A stretch of 64,000 nt of DNA from Voacanga thouarsii (lineage: Eukaryota; Streptophyta; Magnoliopsida; Gentianales; Apocynaceae): assembly GCA_026120185.1 (NCBI GenBank), contig JANUWF010001109.1, forward strand, positions 2,534,001 to 2,598,000, in the 5' to 3' direction. Every line of letters begins with the position of its first letter. Positions within the stretch are counted from its first letter, which is position 1. The position numbers and the translations under genes were made by a program. Shown here in pieces: positions 1-9,812 of this stretch. The notes beneath the pieces are model-generated. The model was not told the origin of the DNA and did no database searches. It worked only from the letters and a program-made list of their open reading frames with translations.

Positions 1-248
1 TGACTTCGATGCTGTTAGAGTGCAGATTTTGGGAAAAGAAGAGCTGCCCTCTTTGAATGAGACAATCTCAACATCTGGGCTGAAGAAGGACAATGGAGAG
101 TCATGCTAGACTCACACGAAGAAAGCAACTTTGCACTTTTAACCAAGGCAGTGATTGTGAAAGAGTCCAACACAACAGTTTCAAAAGATTCCAACCAATC
201 TGATATCCAAAATAGCCCGTCTAAGACTGTAGCCATGATTTTTTTTTT
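1..248 (+). pseudogene. copia gag fragment (left part, before nested insertion)
   Basis: The first frame reads FDAVRVQILGKEELPSLNE, which matches the conserved end of plant copia Gag (UBN2-type). After a frameshift near base 70 the next frame reads QWRVMLDSHEESNFALL and runs on into the poly-T at the insertion site of the nested element. Gag continues after the nested element with the zinc knuckle at 5379. The piece is open at the left window edge. Confidence 0.7.
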
Positions 249-251
249 AAT

Positions 252-391
252 TGATTAATCGAGTAAAACTTATTTTATTCGATAACGATTTAGGCTTGTA
301 TACAGCCTTTACAATTTTGCACACAAGTCCCTAGAATTATCTATACTCTTCATTTCTCAATGAGACCCTAATAAAGATACAAATCTCAACA
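252..391 (-). repeat. 3' LTR of the nested copia element
   Basis: This 140-bp direct repeat matches 5231-5370 with two differences. On the minus strand it begins TGTTGAGATTTG and ends GATTAATCA. The shared AAT just outside both copies makes the terminal boundary uncertain by 3 bp. Confidence 0.92.
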
Positions 392-398
392 CTCCCCC

Positions 399-1739
399 TC
401 AAGATGGGTAGAAGATATCCATTAAGCCCATCTTGTCACACAATCTTGAGAGATCTAATGAGCTAAGTCCTTTAGTGAGACAGTCAGCCACTTGCTCTCT
501 AGTAGCTATATGTCCCAGCTCCAATAGTCCACTATCCAGCTTTTCTTTGATGAAGAACCTATCAATCTCCATATGTTCGGTTCTGTCATGTTGCACGGGG
601 TTGTTGGCAATGCTAATTGCGGACTTGCTATCGCACCACAGCTTCATTTTGACTCCTTGACCCATCTTGAGCTCTACTAACAAAGCTCTCAACCACACCA
701 TCTCCGCAACTCCTAAAGCTATAGCCCTATACTCAGCTTCTGCTGTCGACGTTGCAACCACTGACTACTTCTTACTCTTCTAGAATACCAAATTGCCTCC
801 TACAAACATGCAATATCCAGCTATGGACTTTCTATCATCAGCACAACTTGCCCAGTCAGAGTCACAATAGCCCTCAATGTTTAGATGTCCATTTTTCTTG
901 AAGATCAACCCCTTCCCTGGTGCACTCTTCAAGTACCTCAGAATTTGGTACACTGCGTCCATGTGGCCCTTCCTTGGGTCATGCATGTAGCAGCTCACCA
1001 TACTCACAGCAAATGATATGTCAAGACGAGTGTGACTCAAATAGATGAGACGTCTTTCCAACCTCTGGTACTGCTCACGATTAACCAACTCTCCTGTCTC
1101 TGCACTCAACTTGAACCTCTGATCAATTGGTGAAACCGCAGGCTTGCAACCCAATATGCCTGTCTCTATGAGTAAGTCTAACGCATACTTCCTCTGAGAT
1201 AGAACAATCCCCTCTTCTCCACGAGCCACCTCAATCCCTAGGAAGTATTTTAGCTGCCCGAGGTCCTTCACCTTAAACTCTTTGCCCAGTTTTGCCTCCA
1301 GCTAAGCAATCTCACCCTCGTCATCACCGGTGATAATCATATCATCCACATACACTGCTAACATAGTAATGTGACCACCCTGTTGTCGAAAGAACACTGT
1401 GTGATCGGCATTGATTTGCTGATAGCCCATGCTTACCATAGCTCTTTTGAACCTGTCAAACTAAGCTCTAGGAGACTGTTTCAACCCATACAGTGACTTC
1501 CTTAATCTACAAACCTTGTACACTGTCTGTTTTGTACCAAAGCCTGAGGGAACCTCCATATACACCTCTTCTAGTAGATCTCCATGAAGAAATGCGTTTT
1601 TAGCATCCAACTGATGTAGTTTCCAACCCCCATTCACTGCAATGGAGACAAGTGTCCTTACTATTCCCATCTTGGCCACGGGAGCAAAGGTCTCATCATA
1701 GTCGATGCCATATGTCTGACTATACCCCTTCGCCACCAA
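399..1739 (-). pseudogene. copia reverse transcriptase-RNase H region (nested element)
   Basis: The reverse transcriptase is seen as [20 protein letters not shown], the [14 protein letters not shown] block, and an intact YVDD catalytic motif read on minus near 1340-1355. RNase H follows, with YCDSDWASCADDRKS, STAEAEYRA and LADCLTKGL near the 3' end at 399-761. The frame is broken by stops at 1461-1463 (a RAW-type Trp codon turned into TAG), at 778-780 (NLVF then stop, another Trp position) and elsewhere. All catalytic blocks remain recognisable, which fits a young but inactivated copy. Confidence 0.9.
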
Positions 1740-2884
1740 CCGTTCCTTGTAGCGATCAATTTTTCCTTCCGGGGTCTACTTCACTGTGAACACCCACTTG
1801 CACCCCGCTGCCTTCTTGCCTGGTGGTAGTGACACTATCTCCTAAGTTCTATTCTTATCTAGAGCTCCAAGTTCTTCTCACATAGCTACTTTCCACTTTG
1901 GATCCTCTTTAGCATCCTACCAACACTTAGGTAAAGTAACAGAGTCCAAAGATGTAATGAATGCTCCATTCGTAGGTGATAAGTTAGAGTATGAGACAAA
2001 CTGAGCAATATCATGTGGGAAACCATAACGGTCGGGGGGAACTCCCACATTATTGCGAGTGGTCCTCCTTACTATCATGGGAGTGGGATGAGAAGAAGGA
2101 ATTATATCACCTGTGTCTTCTGAGTTTGAGGGTGGTGTGGGTGTCTCAGAAGTTGGAGTAGTCCAGGACAAGGGACTTGATGGCACTAGTGGTACTGCAG
2201 ATGTTGACTCTGGCACCTCATTCTGCCTGCTCCTGGTATACACTCTCAACTCCCCCTGTGCTCGAGTCCCAACACCTACGGGTTCCTCCTCTTCTTTGTT
2301 CTCATGCTCCTCAACTGATTCTCTCCTCTCAACAGAATAAGGAATTGATATAGGAATTGATCCTACATTCACCAACCTCTCACCATTCTCCCTCTCTCGC
2401 CTCATACCTTCTTTATCAGATAAGTCACCAATGGGTGAGGTCACCCCCAGTGTATAATATGGCTCAAACTCTCAAAAATGCACATCCATGCTTACAAACA
2501 ACCTTTTCTCTACTGGACTCCAGCAAACATACCCCTTCTGGGTAGCAGAGTATCCTACAAAGACACATTTCACGGCTCTAGGACTAAGCTTCCCTACGGA
2601 TGGTCTGTTGTCCTTCACAAAACACACACAACCAAACACCTTCAATGGGAGGATCCCACCTTATCTCCTTTCAACATTTCACACGGAGACTTCTAGTCAA
2701 ACACTCTTGAGGGCATCCTGTTGATCAATTGAGCAGCTGTTAAGACTACTTGCCCCCATAACTGCTTTGGGACATTCATCGCGATCATCATGCTTCTAGC
2801 TATCTCTAGAAGGTGTCTGTTTTTCCTTTCTGCTACCCTATTTTGAGCTGGTGTGTATGGAGATGTAGTCTGATGTTGTATGCC
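1740..2884 (-). pseudogene. copia pol linker between integrase and RT
   Basis: This part of the polyprotein lies between the integrase core and the RT. It includes an acidic, Ser/Thr/Pro-rich open stretch at 1917-2444, ending in DIAQFVSYSNLSPTNGAF, typical of copia linkers before RT. The flanking parts contain the LNGRSPYE-like integrase end in broken frames. No separate gene is implied. Confidence 0.6.
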
Positions 2885-3792
2885 TTAAGTTGACAAGTAT
2901 TCCGCAAATGCTCTATTGGTATACTCTGTACCATTATCAGACCTCAATATTTTCACCACTGCTCCATATTGAGTCTGAATAGACCTATAAAAGTCTTTGA
3001 AGCAGTCAAATACATCACTCTTATTTTTCATCAAATACAACCAAGTAACACGAGAAAAACAATCAATAAAAGTCACAAAATATCTAAAACTATTTATAGA
3101 ACTTGTGAAACAAGGTCCCCAAACATCAGAATGTATCAAATTAAAAGCACAAGAGCTTCTATGACCAGAACTAACATAAGAACTTCTAGTAATTTTTCCA
3201 AATTCACATGCATCACACACAACTTTCTATTTATTAGTATTTTCAAATAAAACTGGATACAACCGACTTAACACACTAAACGAAATGTGTCCCATGCGTT
3301 GGTGATGAAGCATCAACACATCGTCATCACTCATCTCAGATCCTTCTACTCCTACCTTCTCCACCATAGATATCAATGCCGAGTCTATCCCCTCACGATC
3401 CAGGTACCATAGTCCATTACGCCACGTGCCAGTCCCAAGTCTCCGACCCGTCTCCTTCTCTTGGAAGATCACCTTGGGAATATCAAAAGAAACCACACAT
3501 TTTAGTTAGAGTATAATGGCACTAATAGATAAAAGATTTACTAGGAAAGAAGGAGCATGCAAAACATTGGACAAAGTTACTGAACCCGTACAATTCACTG
3601 TACCCTTACCAACCACAGGCTGTGCTGTCCCATCAGCGGTCTGGACTCACTAGCATTACCTGTCACATGTCGAGATGCACCAGAATCTACTATCCATTCT
3701 GGTGATCTAGTGGTGGAGATAGAGGCAAGAGCATGTGTGTTACCAGTACCTTTGGTCAATTGAGCATAGGTAGCAGTGTTACCTATGGGCAA
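2885..3792 (-). pseudogene. copia protease, GAG-pre-integrase and integrase (nested element)
   Basis: The aspartic protease motif WIVDSGASRHVTGN is at 3595-3792. The GAG-pre-integrase domain carries HHQRMGHISFSVLSRLYP (3227-3496). The integrase zinc finger CDACEFGK and the core FNLIHSDVWGP, FIDCFSRVTWLYLMK and ILRSDNGTEY lie within 2885-3220. So D and D of the D,D-35-E triad are visible here; the Glu lies just beyond the stop. Frame breaks separate the three pieces. Confidence 0.88.
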
Positions 3793-4034
3793 AGAGGAGG
3801 TGGATGCATCCTCAATCGCACTCTTCTTGTCTCTATCACCTGCTGCTCTCTAATTCCTTCTCAGTATTTCTAATAGCGCCTAGTCTTCCTCAGTAAAGAC
3901 CACACCCGCCTCTTCCTCTTCCTCCGCTACCATCAGATTGGCCCGATAGCCTCTTCCACCTCTTCTGCCCCCACGGCCGCGACCGCGACCACGACCTGCA
4001 GACTGTCCACGTCCACCTGAGTCTCTCTCCTTGG

Positions 4035-4952
4035 GTGGCTTAGGACAAGCCTGTTTCAGATGACCTACTTCACCACAGTTGTAGCACTACCTAGTCCCCC
4101 GTTTGAACCCTGTGTTACCTGAGTTGGAGACCACTAGTGCTGACTTCATCCTAGGATGTCCGCCTATCCCAACCTGTAGCTTAATACGACTCTCCTCCTG
4201 TATCACGGCCGAGACCGCCTCCTCAAGTGAAGGGATCCTTGTCTGAGTTAGCAGCATCATTGTCCTTTGCTCAAATGTTGGGGCTAACCCCTGGAGAAAT
4301 AACATAGTCCTCTCCTAAATCAAGGGCTCTCTTTCCTTACACTCAGGATCTTTACAGCCTGCTCGAGGCAAGAAATGATCATGATCTAGCCACCAGCGCT
4401 CCAACTCTATGGCATACTCCTGCACTGTCCTATCTCCTTAGACTGTAGCATAGATGTCCCTCTTAATCTGGAACACCCTTAAATTGTTCCCCACACCATC
4501 ATAGGTTCTCCTCAACTTCTCCCAGACATCATTGACCTTCTCGATGCCATCCACTGTCGCAGCAATAGACGGGACCATTGAGTTGAGAAGCCACATGTAC
4601 ACCAACATGTGAGTTGACTTCCACTCATCTCTCCCTCCAGTGCCCTCAGCTGGCTCTGCTTTCTCAGTTGTAAGTACTCCCCTAGATTCCTCCCTTCCAG
4701 AGTGTACCTCACCCGACATGACCAGCTCAGATACGTTGCTGGCCCATCGAGTTTCAGATCAACAGGTGGAAGCTCCACCTTAACAGCAGGTGGCCTCGCA
4801 AAATTTTCACCCCGCGACATCCTCATAAACCGCATCAATGTCGCAAGATCTGCAGGATCCAATTTCTTAACCACCTCCTCCATCGTATTCTTGCTAGCCT
4901 CTGTCATCGACTCATATTCGAGTTCCTCACACCTATTACACGAGTCTATCAC
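4035..4952 (-). pseudogene. copia gag (nested element)
   Basis: The minus-strand frame from about 4952 has LKLDGPATYLSWSCRV, the start of UBN2-type Gag. It continues in a second frame at 4438-4719 with STHMLVYMWLLNSM, then 4087-4305 (LFLQGLAPTFEQ). An intact CCHC knuckle, CYNCGEVGHLKQAC, lies at about 4050-4091, beside an Arg-Gly-rich stretch (3950-4010). At least two frameshifts break it. Confidence 0.82.
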
Positions 4953-5214
4953 ACACTTACCCTTCTTCTTCTCCTTGACCCGATCTCAATCTTCTACACA
5001 TCAAGATCTGTCTAGAACTTCTGCATCTTCATGCTATCTCGGGACCCTTGGGGTATCGCCCTCCCCACACGGGCACGGAAATAGAAAACAAACTGGAAGT
5101 GGTGAGGGGCCTAGAGAGAAAGGAGGGTTACTGCTACTAGAGCGATTTATTATAGCTGGCGGCGTGGTACTGTAGCGGCGGAGCGGGTATTGTAGCGGGT
5201 TACGCCTAGGGTTT

Positions 5215-5227
5215 GGCTCTGATACCA
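5215..5227 (-). other. Primer-binding site (initiator-Met tRNA)
   Basis: Read on minus this is TGGTATCAGAGCC, the standard plant copia primer-binding site, lying 3 bp inside the 5' LTR. Confidence 0.88.
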
Positions 5228-5230
5228 AAT

Positions 5231-5370
5231 TGATTAATCGAGTAAAACTTATTTTATTCGATAACGATTTAGGCTTATATACAGCCTTTACAATTTTGCA
5301 CACAAGTCCCTAGAATTATCTATACTCTTCATTTCTCAATGAGACCCTAACAAAGATACAAATCTCAACA
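5231..5370 (-). repeat. 5' LTR of the nested copia element
   Basis: Direct partner of 252-391. It is followed inward by the tRNA primer-binding site and outward by the poly-T at 5371, where the gag of the host copia resumes. Confidence 0.92.
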
Positions 5371-5375
5371 TTTTT

Positions 5376-6000
5376 TTTTGCACACACTGTAAGAAGCATC
5401 GACATGCCAAGGAGCAATGTTGGACCATGGAAAACCAAACCTAAGTACAAATGTGAGAAGATAAGCACATGTAGCAAGCACTGAATCTGGTAGAGACAAA
5501 GGCAGCTTACCTGAATTTAACAAGGAGGAAATTGAGAGGTTTAAACTCTTCCTTGTTCTCTGGCATTCTTAGGTATTTCTTCTTCTTCTTCTTGTGCTAT
5601 TAATGTCTTGGATAAGATTTCTCAAAATATGTGGGCAATAGACTTAGGAGCCACCAATCATAGGACTTGTTCTTCCAAACTTTATTCTACCTATACTCCT
5701 TGTTCAAGCAATCGAAAAATTACAATAGCAAATGGATCAATCACAACAATAGCAGGGTAAGGGGATATTCGGATTAATGACCACCTCACACTTAAAAATA
5801 TCCTTCATGTCCCAAAACTATTTGCCAACCTTGTTTCCATAAAAAAACTCATAGATGACTTTTTCCTTCATACTGTGTTTTTCAGGAACATGGCACGAGG
5901 AAGACGATTGGACGTGCTAGTGAGAGGGATGGTCTTTATTACCTGGAAGATCAATGTGGGAAAACCAAAGTTGAGGATCCTCTATCTACATCACTTTTTT
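5376..6000 (+). pseudogene. copia gag zinc knuckle and protease (outer element)
   Basis: A CX2CX4HX4C knuckle (CTHCKKHRHAKEQCW) is at 5379-5423, immediately after the nested insertion. The protease region near 5634-5760 reads MWAIDLGATNHRT (family: WIIDSGATDHMT, so Ser is changed to Leu at the catalytic triplet DSG). It is followed by LTLKNILHVPKLFANLVSI, the usual block before GAG-pre-integrase. Several stops and shifts occur. Confidence 0.78.
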
Positions 6001-7141
6001 CTGGAATCTATCATGTCACATAAACAAAAAGTTTAGCTTTATCATCGTCATTTAGGTCACCCGTCTTTTCATGTCCTTAAGAAAATATTTCTTTTATTGT
6101 TTATGGATTTGTCTGTTGAGTCTTTTCATTGTCATGAGTGTGAACTTGCCAAACACAAGCGTACCTCCTTTCCAATAAGTGATACAAGAACTATCAATCC
6201 TTTTTCTCTCATTCATAGTGATATTTGGGGACCATCCACAGTCCTAAATATTTCTGGTGCTAAGTGGTTTGTTTCATTCATTGACGATTGTACTCGCGTC
6301 ACTTGGATCTATCTCATGAAAAATAAATTAGATGTCTAACATATTTTCCCGAATTTTTACAACATGATCAAAACACAATTTGATGTGAAAATTAAGCGGT
6401 TTTGCTCCGATAATGCTGGGGATAATTTCAATTAAGTTCTCTCACCATCCTTCCAAAAAGAAGGGATCATCCATGAATTCTCGTGTCAACACTCCACAAC
6501 AAAATGGTGTAGCTGAGCATAAGAATGACCATCTCCTAGATATCACGAGAGCCCAACTTTTTCACAAACATGTCCCTAAACAATATTGAGAAGAAGCTGT
6601 TTTAACCGTTGCCTATCTTATCAATAGACTTCCCACTTGGGTTCTTGATTTCAAAAATCCAATTGGGTATCTCACATCATTTTTTCCAAATTTCAACACT
6701 TCTAACAATCTCATTCTTAGAATTTTTGGAAGTGTTGCTTTTGTTCATGTGCATTTTCAAAATAGGGGAAAACTTGATCCAAGAGCACTTAGGTTCATTT
6801 TCATTGGGTACTCCTCCACACAAAAGGGGTACAAGTGCTATCATCCTTCTACTCATAAATTCTATATCTCTGCTGACGTTTCATTTGATGAAAATGAGTA
6901 TTTCTTTCAACCTTCCTATCTTCAGGGAGATAACTTAATTGAAGATAGAGCAAAGGACATGTTTCTTCTTGAATTTCCTAGTCCAGAGTTAAGTCCACCC
7001 AAACGCACCTCAAAGTTAGGTCCATCTGAGTCAAGTCCATCCGAACCCACATTTGAGTCAGATCTATATTCTTCCAGTCAATCTCTTCAACCTAATGTGA
7101 TGACAAACAAGAGGAAACAAGATGATAGTCGCCACTTTTGA
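6001..7141 (+). pseudogene. copia integrase (outer element)
   Basis: The piece at 6097-6339 has FHCHECELAKHKRTSFP (zinc finger end), LIHSDIWGPS and FVSFIDDCTRVTWIYLMK. After frame breaks, TPQQNGVAEHKN (the Glu region) is at about 6490-6525. The integrase end is at 6749-7141 with DPRALRFIFIGYSSTQKGYKCYHP. The catalytic residues are visible but in different frames. Confidence 0.82.
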
Positions 7142-7429
7142 CTTATTCCAGGAAGAAAGTTCCAATCTCTTGATCAGTATAGGTACAGTCTCCTATTCGT
7201 GCTATTGTTCAAACTCCTGAAAGTAACCCATCTCCAACTGAGCCTACTGCCTTTGAAGAGGCAAGTGATATCGATCTTCTAATTGCTATTAGGAAAGAAA
7301 CTAAAACTTGTACCAATCACCCCTTACAACTGTTCATGACCTATCAAAATCTTTCCCAAACCCATAGAGCCTTCTTAAGCAACCTTCACACAATTCCCAT
7401 TCCGAGAAATCTATCTGAGGCACTAGGGA

Positions 7430-8409
7430 ACAAGAAATGGGAGGGAGGTGGAAATGGAAGCTCTTGAAAAGAACAAGACATGGGAGATGGTGAAGTTACT
7501 GAGAGGAAAGAAACCGGTAGGATGCAGATAGGTTTTTACAGTGAAGTATAAGTCTAATGGATCGGTTGAGAGATACAAGGCAAGATTGGTAGCCAAAGGG
7601 TACACACAAACCTATGGCATAGATTACTTAGAGACATTCACTCCTGTTGCAAAGATGAACACTGTTCGTGTACTATTGTCTCTAGCTGCTAATTTTGGAT
7701 GGAATCTGCAACAATTCGATGTAAGAATGCTTTCCTCCACAGTGAATTGGAAGAAGAAATTTACATGGAAGTCCCTCCAGTAGGATGCAGATAGGTTTTT
7801 ACAGTGAAGTATAAGTCTGATAGATTGGTCGAGAGATACAAGGCAAGATTGGTAGCCAAAGGGTACACATAAACCTATGGCATAGATTACTTAGAGACAT
7901 TCACTCCTGTTGCAAAGATGAACACTGTTCATGTACTATTGTCTCTAGCTGCCAATTTTGGATGGAATATGCAACAGTTCGATGTTAAGAATACTTTTCT
8001 CCACAGTGAATTGGAAGAAGAAATTTACATGGAAGTCCTTCCAGGTTTTGAATCTGAAAAAGGAATGGTTTGCATGCTAAAAAAGGCTCTTTACGGCCTA
8101 AAACAATCGCCAAGAGCTTAGTGCGGAAGATTTACCAAAGTTATGAAATCCTTAGGATATAAACAGAGTTAAGGTGATCATTCTCTTTTTGTGAGACACT
8201 CAAATTCAAGGGGAGTGATAGCATTGCTAGTTTACGTGGATGATATTATAGTGACAGGGAATGATACAAAGGGAATACTTAATCTAAAAAGACGTCTCCT
8301 AGAAGAATTTAACATCAAGGAGCTCGGAAGATTGAAGTACTTTCCAGGCATTGAAGTAAGCTCATTCAAAACAAGGGATCTTCATTTCAGGATAGAAGTA
8401 TGTGCTTAA
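7430..8409 (+). pseudogene. copia reverse transcriptase with internal tandem duplication (outer element)
   Basis: RT motifs include [53 protein letters not shown] and an intact YVDD (LVYVDDIIVTGND, about 8230-8270). A stop at 8119-8121 replaces the Trp expected after SPRA. A 263/264-bp segment is tandemly duplicated (7518-8044), so the N-terminal RT block occurs twice. The first copy lacks one base, which shifts its frame. Confidence 0.85.
7518..8044 (+). repeat. Tandem duplication of a 263-bp RT segment
   Basis: 7518-7780 and 7781-8044 are near-identical direct copies (start TAGGATGCAGATAGG, end GAAGTCC(C/T)TCCAG). They differ by a few substitutions and one indel. The junction is exact, with no spacer. 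Confidence 0.93.
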
Positions 8410-9190
8410 TTTGTTAAAAGAGATAGGGAAGTTGGGGTGCAAGCCAATTGACACTCCTATTGAGTTTAATCACGAGTTGTGTGATGTGTTAGAAGATCAA
8501 GTGGTAGATAGAGGGTCATACCAGCGACTTGTTGGAAGGTTAATCTATTTAACGCATACAAGACCAGATATCGCATTTGCAGTTAGTATTGTTAGCAGGT
8601 TTATGCACAATCCCACAGAAGCACATCTCAAGGCTGTTCACAAGATCTTGCAATATCTGAAGGGTAACCCCGGCAAAGGAATTTTATTCAGAAAAGGAGA
8701 GGAAATGGCATTGGAAGTCTACACTGATGCTGATTATGCAGGATCACTAGATGACAGGAGGTCTACTTCAGGTTACTGTACATTTCTAGGAAGAAATCTG
8801 GTAACATGGGAGGAGTAAGAAGCAGAATGTAGTGGCGAGGTCAAGTGCTAAGTCCGAGTTTAGATCAATGGCAACGGGAATCTGTGAGCTATTATGGTTG
8901 AAGATAATCCTTGACGATTTGAAGACAAAATGGAAGGTACAATGAAGTTATACTGTGACACCAAGTCAGCCATTAGCATTGCTCATAACCCCGTGTAGCA
9001 TGATTAAACAAAGCATATTAAAGTGGACAGACATTTTATCAAGGAAAAGCTTGAAAGCAGACAGATTTGTACTCCATTTATGTCTACTAAGGATCATTTA
9101 GCAAACATTCTCACAAAGGGACTACCAAGTACTGTGTTTCAAGATAATGTTAGCAAGCTTGGAATGAAGGATATTCATTCACCAGCTTGA
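8402..9190 (+). pseudogene. copia RT end and RNase H (outer element)
   Basis: The frame at 8402-8818 has LVGRLIYLTHTRPDIAFAVS, then YTDADYAGSLDDRRSTSGYC of RNase H. Downstream in broken frames are IKVDRHFIKEKLES-like and HLANILTKGLPS blocks (family LADxLTKGL), ending shortly before the polypurine tract at 9189-9197. Confidence 0.87.
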
Positions 9191-9197
9191 GAGGGAG

Positions 9198-9466
9198 TGT
9201 CGATTTATGAAAAAATTTTATTTGATTTGATTTTGTGTAAATTAGTTAGGAAGTTTCGTGTTGTGTAGAGATCCTAATTGATATGTAATCTCTAGCTGAT
9301 TTTTAGGAGATTGATTAAGTAGATGATTTGTAGGAGATTGATTAAGTAGCTGATTTGTAGAAGATTGATTAGGTTTTTTCCTTCTTTTTGATGTCTACAA
9401 TTGTATATAAATAGTAGTTGTATTCCATTGATTAAATATAAGAAATTCATTCCAGAATTCAAGTAC
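9198..9466 (+). repeat. 3' LTR of the outer copia element
   Basis: It begins TG right after the polypurine tract GAGAGGGAG. It contains three tandem 27-bp units at 9294-9374 (GATTGATTAAGTAG core) and a TATA-like box (TATAAATAG, about 9404). The 3' end is estimated at 9461-9471 because the partner LTR is outside the window. Confidence 0.75.
9294..9374 (+). repeat. 27-bp unit repeated three times inside an LTR
   Basis: Units at 9294-9320, 9321-9347 and 9348-9374 share TGATTTGTAGGAGATTGATT-like sequence with few differences. They lie just upstream of the LTR TATA-like box, where enhancer repeats are often found. Confidence 0.85.
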
Positions 9467-9471
9467 ATGTC

Positions 9472-9812
9472 ATAATATCATATGTTACTGCGTGTTCCCA
9501 ACTTTATTCTCAATTCAATACAGTTTCATGTCTCACAGAATATCTTGCTGACACAAATGCAATCAAACGAAATGGACATAGGAAATATAAGAGTTATAAT
9601 ATTTAAAATCTGAGTTAACATAGAACTTTGTCAGATGCACCAAGTTATCTATCTATGTAATTCTAGACTAAGCAAGTAAATATGCTGATGCAATACATTC
9701 ATAACAATCAATTGCATAAGTTACTTTCTTTGCAAAGTACTTCAACCTAGCACCTCAAGTATTAATTTTCGTTGCCAGGAAAAGGAAATAATGTCAGTAA
9801 AGTGTTTCTTGC
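9472..9812 (-). other. CRY-DASH intron 5 (part)
   Basis: Non-coding sequence between the exon 5 donor and the copia 3' LTR. No further CRY-DASH exon is recognisable here, so the copia stack lies within intron 5 and the remaining exons should lie left of the window. Confidence 0.65.

Larger units (their letters stand above)
249..5370 (-). mobile_element. Ty1/copia retrotransposon with short 140-bp LTRs, nested in another copia
   Basis: The element is complete, about 5.1 kb, on the minus strand, with LTRs at 252-391 and 5231-5370. The LTRs differ at 2 of 140 positions, both transitions, so the insertion is fairly recent. A primer-binding site matching initiator-Met tRNA (TGGTATCAGAGCC read on minus) is at 5215-5227. 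A polypurine tract (GAGGGGGAG on minus) abuts the 3' LTR at 392. The domains run gag, protease, integrase, RT, RNase H (copia order). The flanks are poly-T on both sides, so the 5-bp TSD is probably TTTTT but cannot be placed exactly. Scattered stops show it is defective. Confidence 0.92.
1..9471 (+). mobile_element. Ty1/copia retrotransposon, 5' end outside window, split by a nested copia element
   Basis: The gag-like frame at 1-248 resumes at 5376 with a CCHC knuckle. Protease, integrase, reverse transcriptase and RNase H then follow in copia order up to a polypurine tract (GAGAGGGAG) and a 3' LTR starting TG at 9198. The 5' LTR and start of gag lie left of the window. A minus-strand copia element (249-5370) interrupts it between gag and the knuckle. 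The frame has many stops and shifts, so it is not autonomous. The element sits inside intron 5 of the CRY-DASH gene on its right. The exact 3' boundary (9461-9471) cannot be fixed because the 5' LTR is not visible. Confidence 0.85.
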
